Shown here: piece by piece, positions 6,685 through 13,390 of the stretch
Layout of the letters: each line of letters opens with the position of its first letter
Numbering within the stretch: position 1 is the first letter of the stretch
Assembly: GCA_964513155.1 (NCBI GenBank)
Contig: CAZEMA010000067.1
Coordinates: 1 to 13,802 of the forward strand
Length of the DNA: 13,802 nucleotides
From: DATEAV01 sp964513155
GTDB taxonomy: Bacteria; Chloroflexota; Anaerolineae; Anaerolineales; E44-bin32
Direction: 5' to 3'
The notes under the pieces: model-generated
The model's database searches: none
Seen by the model: only the letters and a program-made list of their open reading frames with translations
What the model was told of the DNA's origin: nothing
Program-made: the position numbers and the translations under genes

Positions 6685-8703
6685 CTAGGCGGGTACCTTC
6701 TCTGAAGCCTCGGGCACCTGGGCGTCAATGTCGGCCGAGAGCAGGCCCGCCAGCTGCGCCAAGATCTGCGCGTCGCTGAATCCAGTCCCGGCAATGGCGC
6801 CGGCCGGGCAGGCGGCGATACAGGTGCCGCAGCCCTGGCAGAGAGCCGGATTGACCTCCGACACGGCGCGGTCCTCATGGAACAGAATCGCGTTGAACGG
6901 GCAGAGGTTGTTGCAGATCCGGCAGCCGGAGCACCGGTCAGCATCGATGGTGGCCCGGATGGGCTCGAGGTGCATCTCCTTCTGCTGGATATGGGCCATG
7001 ACCCGAGCGGCGGCTGCCGCTCCCTGGGCGACGCAGGCCGGGATGTCCTTCGGCCCCTGAGCACAGCCGGCGACGAAAACGCCCTCGGTCATGGTGGCCA
7101 CGGGGTCGAGCTTGGGGTGCTTCTCGATGAACCAGCCATCGAAGCTGCAGGAGATGCCGAAGAGCTTGCCGACTTCCTTGGCGTCGCTGCGCGGCTCCAG
7201 GCCGGCCGAGAGCACAACCATGTCAACCGGTATGCGCCGCTGATGGCCGGCGAGCGTATCATCCACCTGGAGGATCAGCTTGCCCTCCTCGCCGGGCTCT
7301 CGGGCCGCATCCGTCACTTCAGCCACTTTGCCGCGCACGAACTCAGTACCCTCCTCCAGGATGCGCTGGTAGAACTCGTCGTAGGCCTTGGCCGGGGTGC
7401 GAATGTCGATGTAGAACTCGTACACCTTGGCGGCGGTCTTCTCGTGGACGAGATGGGCAAACTTGAGGGACTGCATGCAGCAAATGGCCGAGCAGTAGTT
7501 GTTGTAATGCTTGTCGCGGCTGCCCACGCAGTGGATGATCCCGACGCTCTTGGGCACCGTCACACCGTCGCGCAAGACGACCTTGCCGCCGGTAGGACCG
7601 GCGGCGTTGACCAGACGCTCGAACTCCAGGCTGGTGAAGACGTTGGCCAGCCGGCCGTAGCCGTACTGCGGGATCCGCCGGGCGTCAAAGAGGTCCCAGC
7701 CGGTCGCCAGGATGATGTTGCCCACCTTGACCTGAAGGATCTCATCTTCCTGGTCGAACTTGATGGCACCGGTGGGGCAGAACTTCTCACACGCCTTGCA
7801 CGTCCCCTTCTGGAAAAAGGTGCAGTTCTCGCGGTCAATCACCGGGAACTTCGGCACGGCTTGCGGGAAGGGGCGGTAGACGGCCTTGCGGTAGCCCACC
7901 CCGGCCTCGAAGGCCTCGTCGACAACCTTCTTGGGGCACTTCTCCTGACAGACCATGCACCCCGTGCACAGCGCCTCGTCGACGTAGCGGGCGCGCTTGC
8001 GGATGGTCACGGTGAAGTTGCCGATGAAGCCGTCGACCTTCTCGACGTTGCTCCAGGTCAGGAGGGTGACGTTCTTGTGGTTCCCCACGCTGAACATCTT
8101 GGGGGTGAGAATGCAGGCGGAGCAGTCGAGGGTGGGGAAGGTCTTGTCCAGCTGGGCCATGTGGCCCCCGATCGAGGGCTCCCGCTCCACCATGTAAACG
8201 TGGTGGCCGCTGTCGGCGATCTCGAGCGCCGCCTGAATGCCCGTGATGCCCCCGCCGACGATGAGCACATTCGGGTCAATGGGGACGGTCAAGGGCTCGA
8301 GCGCCTCGTGATAGACCACCCGGTGAACAGCGCCTGAGACCAGCGCCTTGGCCTTGCGGGTGGCTTCGGCCTTGTCGCTGGTCACCCAGGAGACTTGCTC
8401 GCGGATACTGGCCATCTCCATCAAGTACGGATTAAGCCCAGCTCGGGCGCAGGCGTTGCGGAAGGTCGGCTCGTGCAGATGGGGACTGCAGGAGGCCACA
8501 ACCACTCGGTTGACGCCCTTCTCCTTGATGTCTTTCTCGATCAGCTCCTGGCCTACACTGGAGCACATGAACTTGTTGTCGCGCGAGGCGACGACGTGGG
8601 GGAGAGTACCTGCCCAACGCGCCAGCTCCGCAACGTCCACCGTGCCGGCGATGTTGCTGCCGCAGTGACAGACATACACGCCAATTCTGACTTCTTCACT
8701 CAT
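6685..8703 (-). CDS. hdrA: Heterodisulfide reductase subunit A, FAD/Fe-S bifurcating subunit
   Basis: HdrA, 672 residues, holds the bifurcating FAD and distributes electron pairs from the hydrogenase to ferredoxin and HdrBC. In order: an N-terminal cysteine domain with VCHCG (Cys12, Cys14), Cys47 and Cys72; a Rossmann FAD motif VGGGITG at 149-155; the HdrA signature TLDCSACILTPKM (Cys194, Cys197); an inserted two-cluster ferredoxin part (Cys246/249/252/256 and Cys294/302/305/309); HCVGSRDKHYNNYCSAICC at 391-409; and a C-terminal ferredoxin domain (Cys591/594/597/601 and Cys622/625/628/632). Length is close to methanogen HdrA. I took the ATG at 8703: GGAGG lies upstream, and 108 in-frame codons further upstream overlap hdrB and are unrelated. 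It follows hdrB by 17 bp. Fusions with MvhD or HdrB are not present. Confidence 0.96.
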   Translation of the reverse strand: MSEEVRIGVYVCHCGSNIAGTVDVAELARWAGTLPHVVASRDNKFMCSSVGQELIEKDIKEKGVNRVVVASCSPHLHEPTFRNACARAGLNPYLMEMASIREQVSWVTSDKAEATRKAKALVSGAVHRVVYHEALEPLTVPIDPNVLIVGGGITGIQAALEIADSGHHVYMVEREPSIGGHMAQLDKTFPTLDCSACILTPKMFSVGNHKNVTLLTWSNVEKVDGFIGNFTVTIRKRARYVDEALCTGCMVCQEKCPKKVVDEAFEAGVGYRKAVYRPFPQAVPKFPVIDRENCTFFQKGTCKACEKFCPTGAIKFDQEDEILQVKVGNIILATGWDLFDARRIPQYGYGRLANVFTSLEFERLVNAAGPTGGKVVLRDGVTVPKSVGIIHCVGSRDKHYNNYCSAICCMQSLKFAHLVHEKTAAKVYEFYIDIRTPAKAYDEFYQRILEEGTEFVRGKVAEVTDAAREPGEEGKLILQVDDTLAGHQRRIPVDMVVLSAGLEPRSDAKEVGKLFGISCSFDGWFIEKHPKLDPVATMTEGVFVAGCAQGPKDIPACVAQGAAAAARVMAHIQQKEMHLEPIRATIDADRCSGCRICNNLCPFNAILFHEDRAVSEVNPALCQGCGTCIAACPAGAIAGTGFSDAQILAQLAGLLSADIDAQVPEASEKVPA

Positions 8704-8720
8704 CACGCAGCCTCCTGCGC

Positions 8721-9686
8721 TCAGTTCATCCGGGGCATGGGCAAGGACTTGTCGTCTTTCTTCGATCTCTTCGGAGCGGCCGCCGCCTCGGGCTCCGGCA
8801 CTTCGACGCCGATCTTGGCCAACGCCTGGCGGGCGCTCACGATCTCTCCACCGATCCCCAGAGTCTTGGCATCCATGCCGAGCGCCAGGCCGATCATCTG
8901 GGTGAAATACAGCACGGGCTGGCGATAGCTCGTGCCAAAGTGGCGGTTCATGGCGCCCTGGAAGCCGTCGAGGTTCATCTGGCACATGGGGCAGGTCGTG
9001 ACAATGGCGTCGGACTCGCTTTCGCAAGCCCCTCTGACCAGACGGCGGATCATCTCGAACCCCGTGGCCTCGCTGATCTGGGTCATGTGCCCGCCGCAGC
9101 AGTGGCCCTTCATGGGAAAGTCGATGACCTCGGCCCCCAACGCGGCGAGCAGCTTATCCATCGTGGTGGGGTACTCGGTCCCATCGAAACTGCCGGCGAA
9201 CTCGGGGCGAAGGATCATGCACCCGTAGTAAGGGGCCAGCCTCAGCCCCCTCAGAGGCCTGGTGACCTTGGTGGCAATCGCCTCATACCCGACGTCGGTG
9301 ACGAGCACGTCGAGCAGATGGCGCACCTTGATCGTCCCTGCCTGGTAGGAGAGGCCGCCGGCGGCCAATGCCGTGTTGACCTTCTCGGCCAGGTCGGGAA
9401 TCTCGCCCATGTACTTGTCGCACTTGCTCAGGTTGAGGTAGCAGGCGCTGCACGGGGCGACGAGCTGGTCGAGGCCGTCCATCTTGGCGGCCTGGGCCAG
9501 GTTGCGGGCAATCAGGGCGTAGGAGGCGATCAGGTTGAGCGAGACGTACTCGGTCGCGCCGCAGCAGTTCCAGTCGTCCACCTCCACCAGGTCGAGGCCC
9601 AACGGCTTGGCGATGGCCAGAGCGGAGACGTTGTAGGCTCCCGAGAACTTCTCCAGAGAGCAGCCGGGGAAATAGCTGTACTTCAT
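8721..9686 (-). CDS. hdrB: Heterodisulfide reductase subunit B, two-CCG-domain catalytic subunit
   Basis: HdrB, 321 residues, is the disulfide-reducing subunit in methanogens, where two CCG domains hold unusual [4Fe-4S] clusters. Both are complete here: Cys9, Cys41-Cys42, Cys79, Cys82 and Cys156, Cys196-Cys197, Cys232, Cys235, with spacings that fit the CX31-39CCX35-36CXXC pattern (the second is one residue short). The protein is soluble. The last 25 residues form a charged Glu/Ala/Lys/Arg tail beyond the family core. The natural acceptor in a bacterium lacking coenzymes M and B is unknown, so the name reflects homology and not substrate. It overlaps the hdrC stop by 4 nt (ATGA), and hdrA follows by 17 bp. 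Other CCG-domain proteins exist, but the hdrCBA order makes HdrB the best call. Confidence 0.95.
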   Translation of the reverse strand: MKYSYFPGCSLEKFSGAYNVSALAIAKPLGLDLVEVDDWNCCGATEYVSLNLIASYALIARNLAQAAKMDGLDQLVAPCSACYLNLSKCDKYMGEIPDLAEKVNTALAAGGLSYQAGTIKVRHLLDVLVTDVGYEAIATKVTRPLRGLRLAPYYGCMILRPEFAGSFDGTEYPTTMDKLLAALGAEVIDFPMKGHCCGGHMTQISEATGFEMIRRLVRGACESESDAIVTTCPMCQMNLDGFQGAMNRHFGTSYRQPVLYFTQMIGLALGMDAKTLGIGGEIVSARQALAKIGVEVPEPEAAAAPKRSKKDDKSLPMPRMN

Positions 9687-10246
9687 CCTGCCACCTCCAG
9701 CTCCTTGGCCTTGGCCAGGATTCGCCTGAGGCCGGCCATGCCCTTGATCCGCGTCGGGGTGAAGGCCATCCGGCCCTTGGTGACCAGGCCCACGCCAAAG
9801 TCGACGATCTTGAAGGCGCCGAAGGGGTTGTGGCGGAGCATGTGCACGCCCATCAACCCCAACTCGAAGGACCGGCCGTAGCCCTCGACCCAGCGGATGA
9901 AGGTCTTGGAGAAGTCAGGTGCCTTCGAGTCGTCGAACTTGCCCTGACGGACGGCCATCCGCTTCAAGGTGTACATGATGTCGGTGATGTGGATCTCTTG
10001 GGGGCAGCGCACGGTGCAGTAGTAGCAGGAGACGCAATACCAGGGGGTGTTGCTCTTCAGGACTTCATCGCGCAGGTCCGCCCGGACCATGGCGAAGATC
10101 TGGCGGGGGGTATGCTGCATATCCGCCCCCGACGGGCACGACCCGCCGCAGGTCCCGCACTGGATGCAGCTTGCCAGCGTCTCCCCCCCGGGAGTGGCCG
10201 CGATGACCTCCTCCAAGAACCCATTGCCGTGGGCGGCTTGCTCCAT
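9683..10246 (-). CDS. hdrC: Heterodisulfide reductase subunit C, ferredoxin-like
   Basis: HdrC, 187 residues, relays electrons from HdrA to HdrB through two [4Fe-4S] clusters. The ligand sets are CIQCGTCGGSCP (Cys27, 30, 33, 37) and CVSCYYCTVRCP (Cys71, 74, 77, 81). The C-terminal helical part (EGYGRSFELGLM onward) matches the soluble type, with no transmembrane cytochrome partner. I start it at the ATG at 10246, with a GAGGTG ribosome site; the 28 in-frame residues before it do not resemble HdrC. It is the first gene of the - strand operon, so the promoter should lie in 10247-10500, where two operator-like palindromes are found. It overlaps hdrB by 4 nt. Confidence 0.95.
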   Translation of the reverse strand: MEQAAHGNGFLEEVIAATPGGETLASCIQCGTCGGSCPSGADMQHTPRQIFAMVRADLRDEVLKSNTPWYCVSCYYCTVRCPQEIHITDIMYTLKRMAVRQGKFDDSKAPDFSKTFIRWVEGYGRSFELGLMGVHMLRHNPFGAFKIVDFGVGLVTKGRMAFTPTRIKGMAGLRRILAKAKELEVAG

Positions 10247-10383
10247 AGGGCACCTCGTTTTGAAGTATGCCTGGCGCACACGCGCGGCGACGCCTCCCAG
10301 ATGGCTTGCCCGGGAGGGGCAAGCGGCCATCCGGCACGGGGCAGCCGCTGATGTGCCCAGCAGAAGCGGTTCTCCGCCCAGTA

Positions 10384-10399
10384 TGTGAGACTATTCACA
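10384..10399. promoter_or_regulatory. Candidate Rex- or CRP/FNR-type operator upstream of hdrC
   Basis: TGTGA-GACTAT-TCACA is a perfect TGTGA-N6-TCACA inverted repeat, about 145 nt before the hdrC start. With its flanks it matches the Rex consensus TTGTGAA-N4-TTCACAA at 12 of 14 positions. CRP/FNR-family sites share this core, so the regulator cannot be told apart by sequence alone. Confidence 0.5.
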
Positions 10400-10430
10400 A
10401 AAACGGTACGGTCATGTGTTACCAAGGCGG

Positions 10431-10446
10431 TGTGACAGATTGCACA
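10431..10446. promoter_or_regulatory. Second operator-like palindrome upstream of hdrC
   Basis: TGTGA-CAGATT-GCACA has one mismatch to TGTGA-N6-TCACA; with flanks it reads GTGTG-N8-CACAC. Its centre is 47 bp from that of the first site, about 4.5 helical turns. It is weaker than the other two as a Rex match. Confidence 0.4.
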
Positions 10447-10610
10447 CTTTACCCCCCATGGATGGTCGTCCGTGTCCTCGAGGAGCATGGCTGTGGGGGA
10501 TCCGAGGCGTGGGGATCGGGATCGCCCTGGCCGGCTCCTGTCCGATCGGCTGCGGGGCCGGAGAGGCAGAGGGTCAGGTCGTTGCTGCCTCGCGAAGTAG
10601 CTAGGAGGAG

Positions 10611-10655
10611 TGTCCGAAGGCACCCCCGCATGGCGGAGGAGGCGCTACTCGGACA
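10611..10655 (-). other. Two-level inverted repeat, possible structured RNA
   Basis: TGTCCGA (10611-10617) pairs with TCGGACA (10649-10655). Inside, the - strand sequence CCTCCGC pairs with GCGGGGG (one G-U pair) around a CAT loop. Pairing is better for RNA made from the - strand. It lies far upstream of hdrC. No known RNA family was recognised. Confidence 0.3.
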
Positions 10656-10700
10656 GACCAGGTCCGCAAACGGGGAGGGGAGGGTCGCGGAGGCTCGGAG

Positions 10701-10786
10701 CAACCCGGTCGTGGGCAACACGGACTCCCCTCGGGCCTTCTTGGCCTCCGACTCGCGCTGCGAATCCCAGACAAGCGACCGGGTTG
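10701..10786. other. Long inverted repeat with inner hairpin
   Basis: CAACCCGGTCG (10701-10711) is repeated perfectly in inverted form as CGACCGGGTTG (10776-10786), 64 nt apart. Within lies a smaller GGCC/GGCC hairpin with a 5-nt loop and TCGG/CCGA flanks. This nested layout is compatible with a structured RNA or a DNA-level looping element. It is not a terminator, and it is upstream of the predicted fhs promoter. Confidence 0.35.
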
Positions 10787-10816
10787 TGGTCCGCAATGGG
10801 GCCTGAATCTGGCCGA

Positions 10817-10834
10817 TTGTGAAGCCGTTCACCA
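10817..10834. promoter_or_regulatory. Candidate Rex operator upstream of fhs
   Basis: TTGTGAA-GCCG-TTCACCA matches the published Rex consensus TTGTGAA-N4-TTCACAA at 13 of 14 positions. It ends 44 bp before the -35 box of the predicted fhs promoter, so it would act from an upstream position. A CRP/FNR-type regulator remains possible because the core TGTGA-N6-TCAC is shared. Confidence 0.5.
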
Positions 10835-10870
10835 AACGTGATACATGGCGGATGGGGAAGGGAGAATCGT

Positions 10871-10907
10871 CGCTTGCCTTGACAGGCAAGCGCGAGCAAA
10901 CTATCCT
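10871..10907 (+). promoter_or_regulatory. Predicted fhs promoter with palindrome over the -35 box
   Basis: TTGACA (10879-10884) is a perfect -35 box and TATCCT (10902-10907), 17 bp later, matches 4 of 6 positions of -10. Transcription would begin near 10914, giving a leader of about 50 nt. The -35 box sits in a perfect inverted repeat, CGCTTGCCT (10871-10879), TGAC, AGGCAAGCG (10884-10892), which could be a repressor site that occludes RNA polymerase. Confidence 0.65.
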
Positions 10908-10966
10908 GAGACCATCCGCAAGGCAGGTTGCCTGCCGAGTCTAAGTGTGAATAGGAGTTCGCACCC

Positions 10967-13135
10967 ATGCCTCCGAAGAAGCCGAGTTCTCGCAAGCGAT
11001 CCGCACCTCCCAAGAAGTCCAGAGCCGTCAAGAAGCCCGCTCCTCCCAAGAGGAAAGTCGTCAAGAAGGTCGTCAGGAAGGCCATCCGGAAACCGGTGGC
11101 GGCCAAGAAGCCGGTGAGGAAGGCCGTCAAGAAGGTCGTCAAGAAGGCCATCCGGAAGCCGGTGGCGGCCAAGAAAGCGGTGAAGAAGCCCATCAAGAAG
11201 GCGGTCGTCCGCAAGCCCGCGCCGGTGAAGAAGGGCCGCCCCGCCTTCACCCCGATCAAGCTCAAGCTGCTTCGCCCCGTTCCTTCGGATATCGAGATCG
11301 CCCAGGCGGTAACCCCTAAGCCGGTCACCCTGATCGCAGAGGAAGTCGGCATCCTCCCGGCGGAGCTCGAGCTTCATGGCCGGAATGAGGCCAAGGTCCG
11401 CCTCGAGATCCTCGAGCGGCTCAAGAACAAGCTCAACGGCAAGTACGTCGACGTAACGGCCATCACGCCCACTCCCTTGGGCGAGGGCAAGAGCACGACG
11501 ATGATGGGGCTGAGCCAGGCGCTGGGGGCCCACCTGGGCAAGCGCGTCTTCACCTGCATCCGCCAGCCCAGCCAGGGACCGACCTTTGGCATCAAGGGTG
11601 GCGCAGCCGGAGGCGGCTACAGCCAAGTCATTCCGATGGAGGACTTCAACCTCCACCTGACCGGCGATATCCACGCCGTCACAGCCGCCAACAACCTGCT
11701 GGCCGCGGCGATCGATGCCCGCATGTTCCACGAGGCTTCGCAGGACGATGAGAAGCTCTTCAACGCCCTTTGCCCTAAGGACAAGCAGGGCAAGCGCCGG
11801 TTCTCTCCACCGATGCTCCGCCGCCTCAAGAAGCTGGGCATCAACAAGACCGATCCCGAGACGCTGACGCCCGAAGAGCGCAAGCGATTCGCCCGCCTAG
11901 ACATCGACCGGGCGAGCATCACCTGGCAGCGCGTGGTCGACACCAACGACCGCTTCCTGCGCCGGATCACGATAGGCCTGGGCCCGGAAGAGAAGGGCAT
12001 GACTCGGGAAACTGGCTTCGACATCTCCGTCGCCAGCGAGATCATGGCGATCCTGGGCCTGACGACCGACCTGGCCGACCTGCGGGAGAGGCTGGGCAGG
12101 ATCGTGATCGGCACCAGCAAGGCCGGTGAGGCCATCACCGCCGAAGACCTGGGCTGCGCTGGCGCCCTGACCGTCCTGATGAAGGACGCCATCAAACCGA
12201 CGTTGATGGAGTCGCTGGAAGGAACACCCGTCTTCTGCCATGCCGGCCCGTTTGCCAACATCGCCCATGGCAACAGCTCCATCATCGCCGACCGCATCGC
12301 CCTCAAGCTGGCCGACTACGTCATCACCGAGTCCGGCTTCGGCGCCGACTGCGGCATGGAGAAGTTCTTCGACATCAAGTGCCGGTACTCGGGCCTGATC
12401 CCGAACTGCGTCGTCCTCGTAGCCACCGTCCGCGCCCTCAAGATGCACGGCGGCGGACCGAAGGTCGTCGCCGGCAAGCCGCTCGATACGGCGTACACCG
12501 ACGAGAACCTCGACCTGCTGCGCAAGGGCCTGCCCAACATGCAGCACCACATTCGGAATATCCTGAGGTTTGGCGTCCCCGCCGTCGTCGCGGTCAATTC
12601 GTTCTCCTCCGACACTAAGGCCGAGATCGAATTGATCCGTCGGGCTGCGGTGGAGGCCGGCGCGGAGGATGCCATCGTCTGCACGCACTGGGCGGAGGGC
12701 GGCAAGGGCGCCATGGCCTTGGCCGAGGCGGTGCTCAAGGCGTGTGAGAAGCCCAGCAGCTTCAGGTTCCTCTACCCCCTGGAGTGGTCCATCAAGCAGA
12801 AGATCGAGACCATTGTCACTAAGATCTACGGCGCCGATGGGGTGGAGTACTCGCCTGAGGCCGAAGCCAAGATCGCCCTGTATACCAAGCTGGGCTTCGA
12901 CAAGCTGCCGATGAACATGGCCAAGACGCACCTGAGCCTGAGCCACGACCCGGCCCGCAAGGGCGTCCCCAAGGGCTACAAGATCCCCATCCGGGACATC
13001 CGGGCCTCGGTCGGCGCGGGCTTCCTCTATCCGCTCCTGGGCGAGATGCGTACCATGCCTGGCCTGCCCACCCGGCCCGTCTTCTATGACGTGGACCTGG
13101 ATCTCAAGACCGGGCGTGTGGTCGGGCTGTTCTAG
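10967..13135 (+). CDS. fhs: Formate-tetrahydrofolate ligase with a lysine-rich N-terminal extension
   Basis: This 722-residue enzyme joins formate to tetrahydrofolate with ATP, the formate-activating step of the Wood-Ljungdahl methyl branch and of folate C1 supply. The catalytic domain begins near residue 107 (SDIEIAQ); the nucleotide loop TPLGEGKST is at 169-177, followed by RQPSQGPTFGIKGGAAGGGYSQ at 199-220. A segment near 257-311 (RRFSPPMLRRLKKLGI, LTPEERKRFARLDID) is longer than in compact bacterial enzymes of about 556 aa and resembles the ligase domain of eukaryotic C1-THF synthase. Residues 1-91 contain 40 Lys/Arg, and no Asp or Glu occurs before residue 108. The ATG at 10967 has AGGAG 9 nt upstream, and no other Met occurs before 179, so the tail is probably translated. 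A promoter lies upstream and a strong terminator directly after. Confidence 0.95.
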   Translation: MPPKKPSSRKRSAPPKKSRAVKKPAPPKRKVVKKVVRKAIRKPVAAKKPVRKAVKKVVKKAIRKPVAAKKAVKKPIKKAVVRKPAPVKKGRPAFTPIKLKLLRPVPSDIEIAQAVTPKPVTLIAEEVGILPAELELHGRNEAKVRLEILERLKNKLNGKYVDVTAITPTPLGEGKSTTMMGLSQALGAHLGKRVFTCIRQPSQGPTFGIKGGAAGGGYSQVIPMEDFNLHLTGDIHAVTAANNLLAAAIDARMFHEASQDDEKLFNALCPKDKQGKRRFSPPMLRRLKKLGINKTDPETLTPEERKRFARLDIDRASITWQRVVDTNDRFLRRITIGLGPEEKGMTRETGFDISVASEIMAILGLTTDLADLRERLGRIVIGTSKAGEAITAEDLGCAGALTVLMKDAIKPTLMESLEGTPVFCHAGPFANIAHGNSSIIADRIALKLADYVITESGFGADCGMEKFFDIKCRYSGLIPNCVVLVATVRALKMHGGGPKVVAGKPLDTAYTDENLDLLRKGLPNMQHHIRNILRFGVPAVVAVNSFSSDTKAEIELIRRAAVEAGAEDAIVCTHWAEGGKGAMALAEAVLKACEKPSSFRFLYPLEWSIKQKIETIVTKIYGADGVEYSPEAEAKIALYTKLGFDKLPMNMAKTHLSLSHDPARKGVPKGYKIPIRDIRASVGAGFLYPLLGEMRTMPGLPTRPVFYDVDLDLKTGRVVGLF
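11060..11191 (+). repeat. 66-bp tandem repeat coding the Fhs lysine-rich tail
   Basis: Codons 32-53 and 54-75 form two adjacent 22-codon units, VKKVVRKAIRKPVAAKK.. and VKKVVKKAIRKPVAAKK.., near-identical in DNA with an offset of 66 bp. A degenerate third part (IKKAVVRKPAPVKK) follows. This indicates growth of the tail by unit duplication. Confidence 0.85.
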
Positions 13136-13138
13136 CCC
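13097..13138 (+). repeat. 42-bp direct repeat, copy 1 (true 3' end of fhs)
   Basis: The last 12 fhs codons, the stop TAG and three bases (CTGGATCTCAAG to TCTAGCCC) recur without mismatch at 13334-13375, 237 bp downstream. This copy is in frame with the full gene and gives the usual family ending ..VVGLF. Confidence 0.9.
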
Positions 13139-13147
13139 GCCTCTATC

Positions 13148-13187
13148 CACGGAACGGGCCTCCCCGATTGGGGAGGCCCGTTCCGTG
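13148..13187 (+). terminator. Strong fhs terminator hairpin
   Basis: CACGGAACGGGCCTCCCC (13148-13165) pairs perfectly over 18 bp with 13170-13187 around a GATT loop, 12 bp after the fhs stop. Only a short TTG follows, so intrinsic termination would be imperfect, but stem strength and position support a terminator. Confidence 0.8.
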
Positions 13188-13285
13188 TTGGGTGACGCCT
13201 TGCGGGGCCAGCCGCGCCGGTCTTCGCGGAGTACTCTCCAGGGCGGGGTGCAACCCAACGACCTGTCATTCCGAGGGCCGCGTTC

Positions 13286-13340
13286 TTTGGAGCTTCCCGG
13301 GAGCTCCAAGCTCCCGGGAAGCTGGGCGAACTACTGGATC
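13286..13340. repeat. 55-bp hairpin repeat, copy 1
   Basis: Identical over 55 bp to 13748-13802. It contains a perfect 15-bp inverted repeat: AGCTTCCCGGGAGCT (13291-13305), CCA, then its reverse complement (13309-13323). Each arm carries the smaller palindrome CCCGGG. It runs straight into the duplicated fhs tail. It resembles a REP-like palindromic element; no encoded protein is seen. Confidence 0.85.
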
Positions 13341-13375
13341 TCAAGACCGGGCGTGTGGTCGGGCTGTTCTAGCCC
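13334..13375 (+). pseudogene. Duplicated fragment of the fhs 3' end
   Basis: This is a second copy of the last 42 bp of fhs and its stop, codons LDLKTGRVVGLF and TAG, without the rest of the gene. It follows the hairpin repeat and is itself followed by a terminator whose core GGGCCTCCC resembles that of the real fhs terminator. It may be the remnant of a tandem duplication with deletion, a tail captured by a mobile repeat, or an assembly join. Confidence 0.6.
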
Positions 13376-13390
13376 CGCCGGTTCGACAGA

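Larger units (their letters stand above)
10247..10966. other. Divergent regulatory region between hdrC and fhs (720 bp)
   Basis: No convincing gene is present. The hdrC side (10381-10446) is locally A/T-richer and holds two TGTGA-N6-(T/G)CACA palindromes; no strong -35/-10 pair for hdrC was found, the best (ATGACC with TAGTCT, spacing 17) being poor. The middle (10600-10790) holds two inverted repeats described separately. The fhs side holds a third operator candidate, a sigma70-type promoter and the ribosome site AGGAG (10953-10957). A 6-bp hairpin GGCAGG/CCTGCC (10922-10936) lies in the predicted fhs leader. Confidence 0.7.

Noticed and set aside
6877..8337. 486-codon + strand frame opposite hdrA, and similar long frames opposite mvhA/mvhG (4312-6334) and fhs (11897-13309)
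   Set aside because: High GC leaves antisense frames open; they are rich in Asp/Leu/Gly/Val as expected for shadows, and the opposite strand carries certain genes.
10458..10604. 48-codon + strand frame with a hydrophobic stretch and a lipobox-like PIGC
   Set aside because: It has no ribosome site, no conserved-looking mature part and lies in structured non-coding DNA; probably chance.
10602..10680. tRNA-Ser/Leu-like sequence (GGAGGAGTGTCCGAAGG)
   Set aside because: No T-loop GGTTCGAATCC, no matching acceptor stem and no anticodon arm could be placed on either strand.
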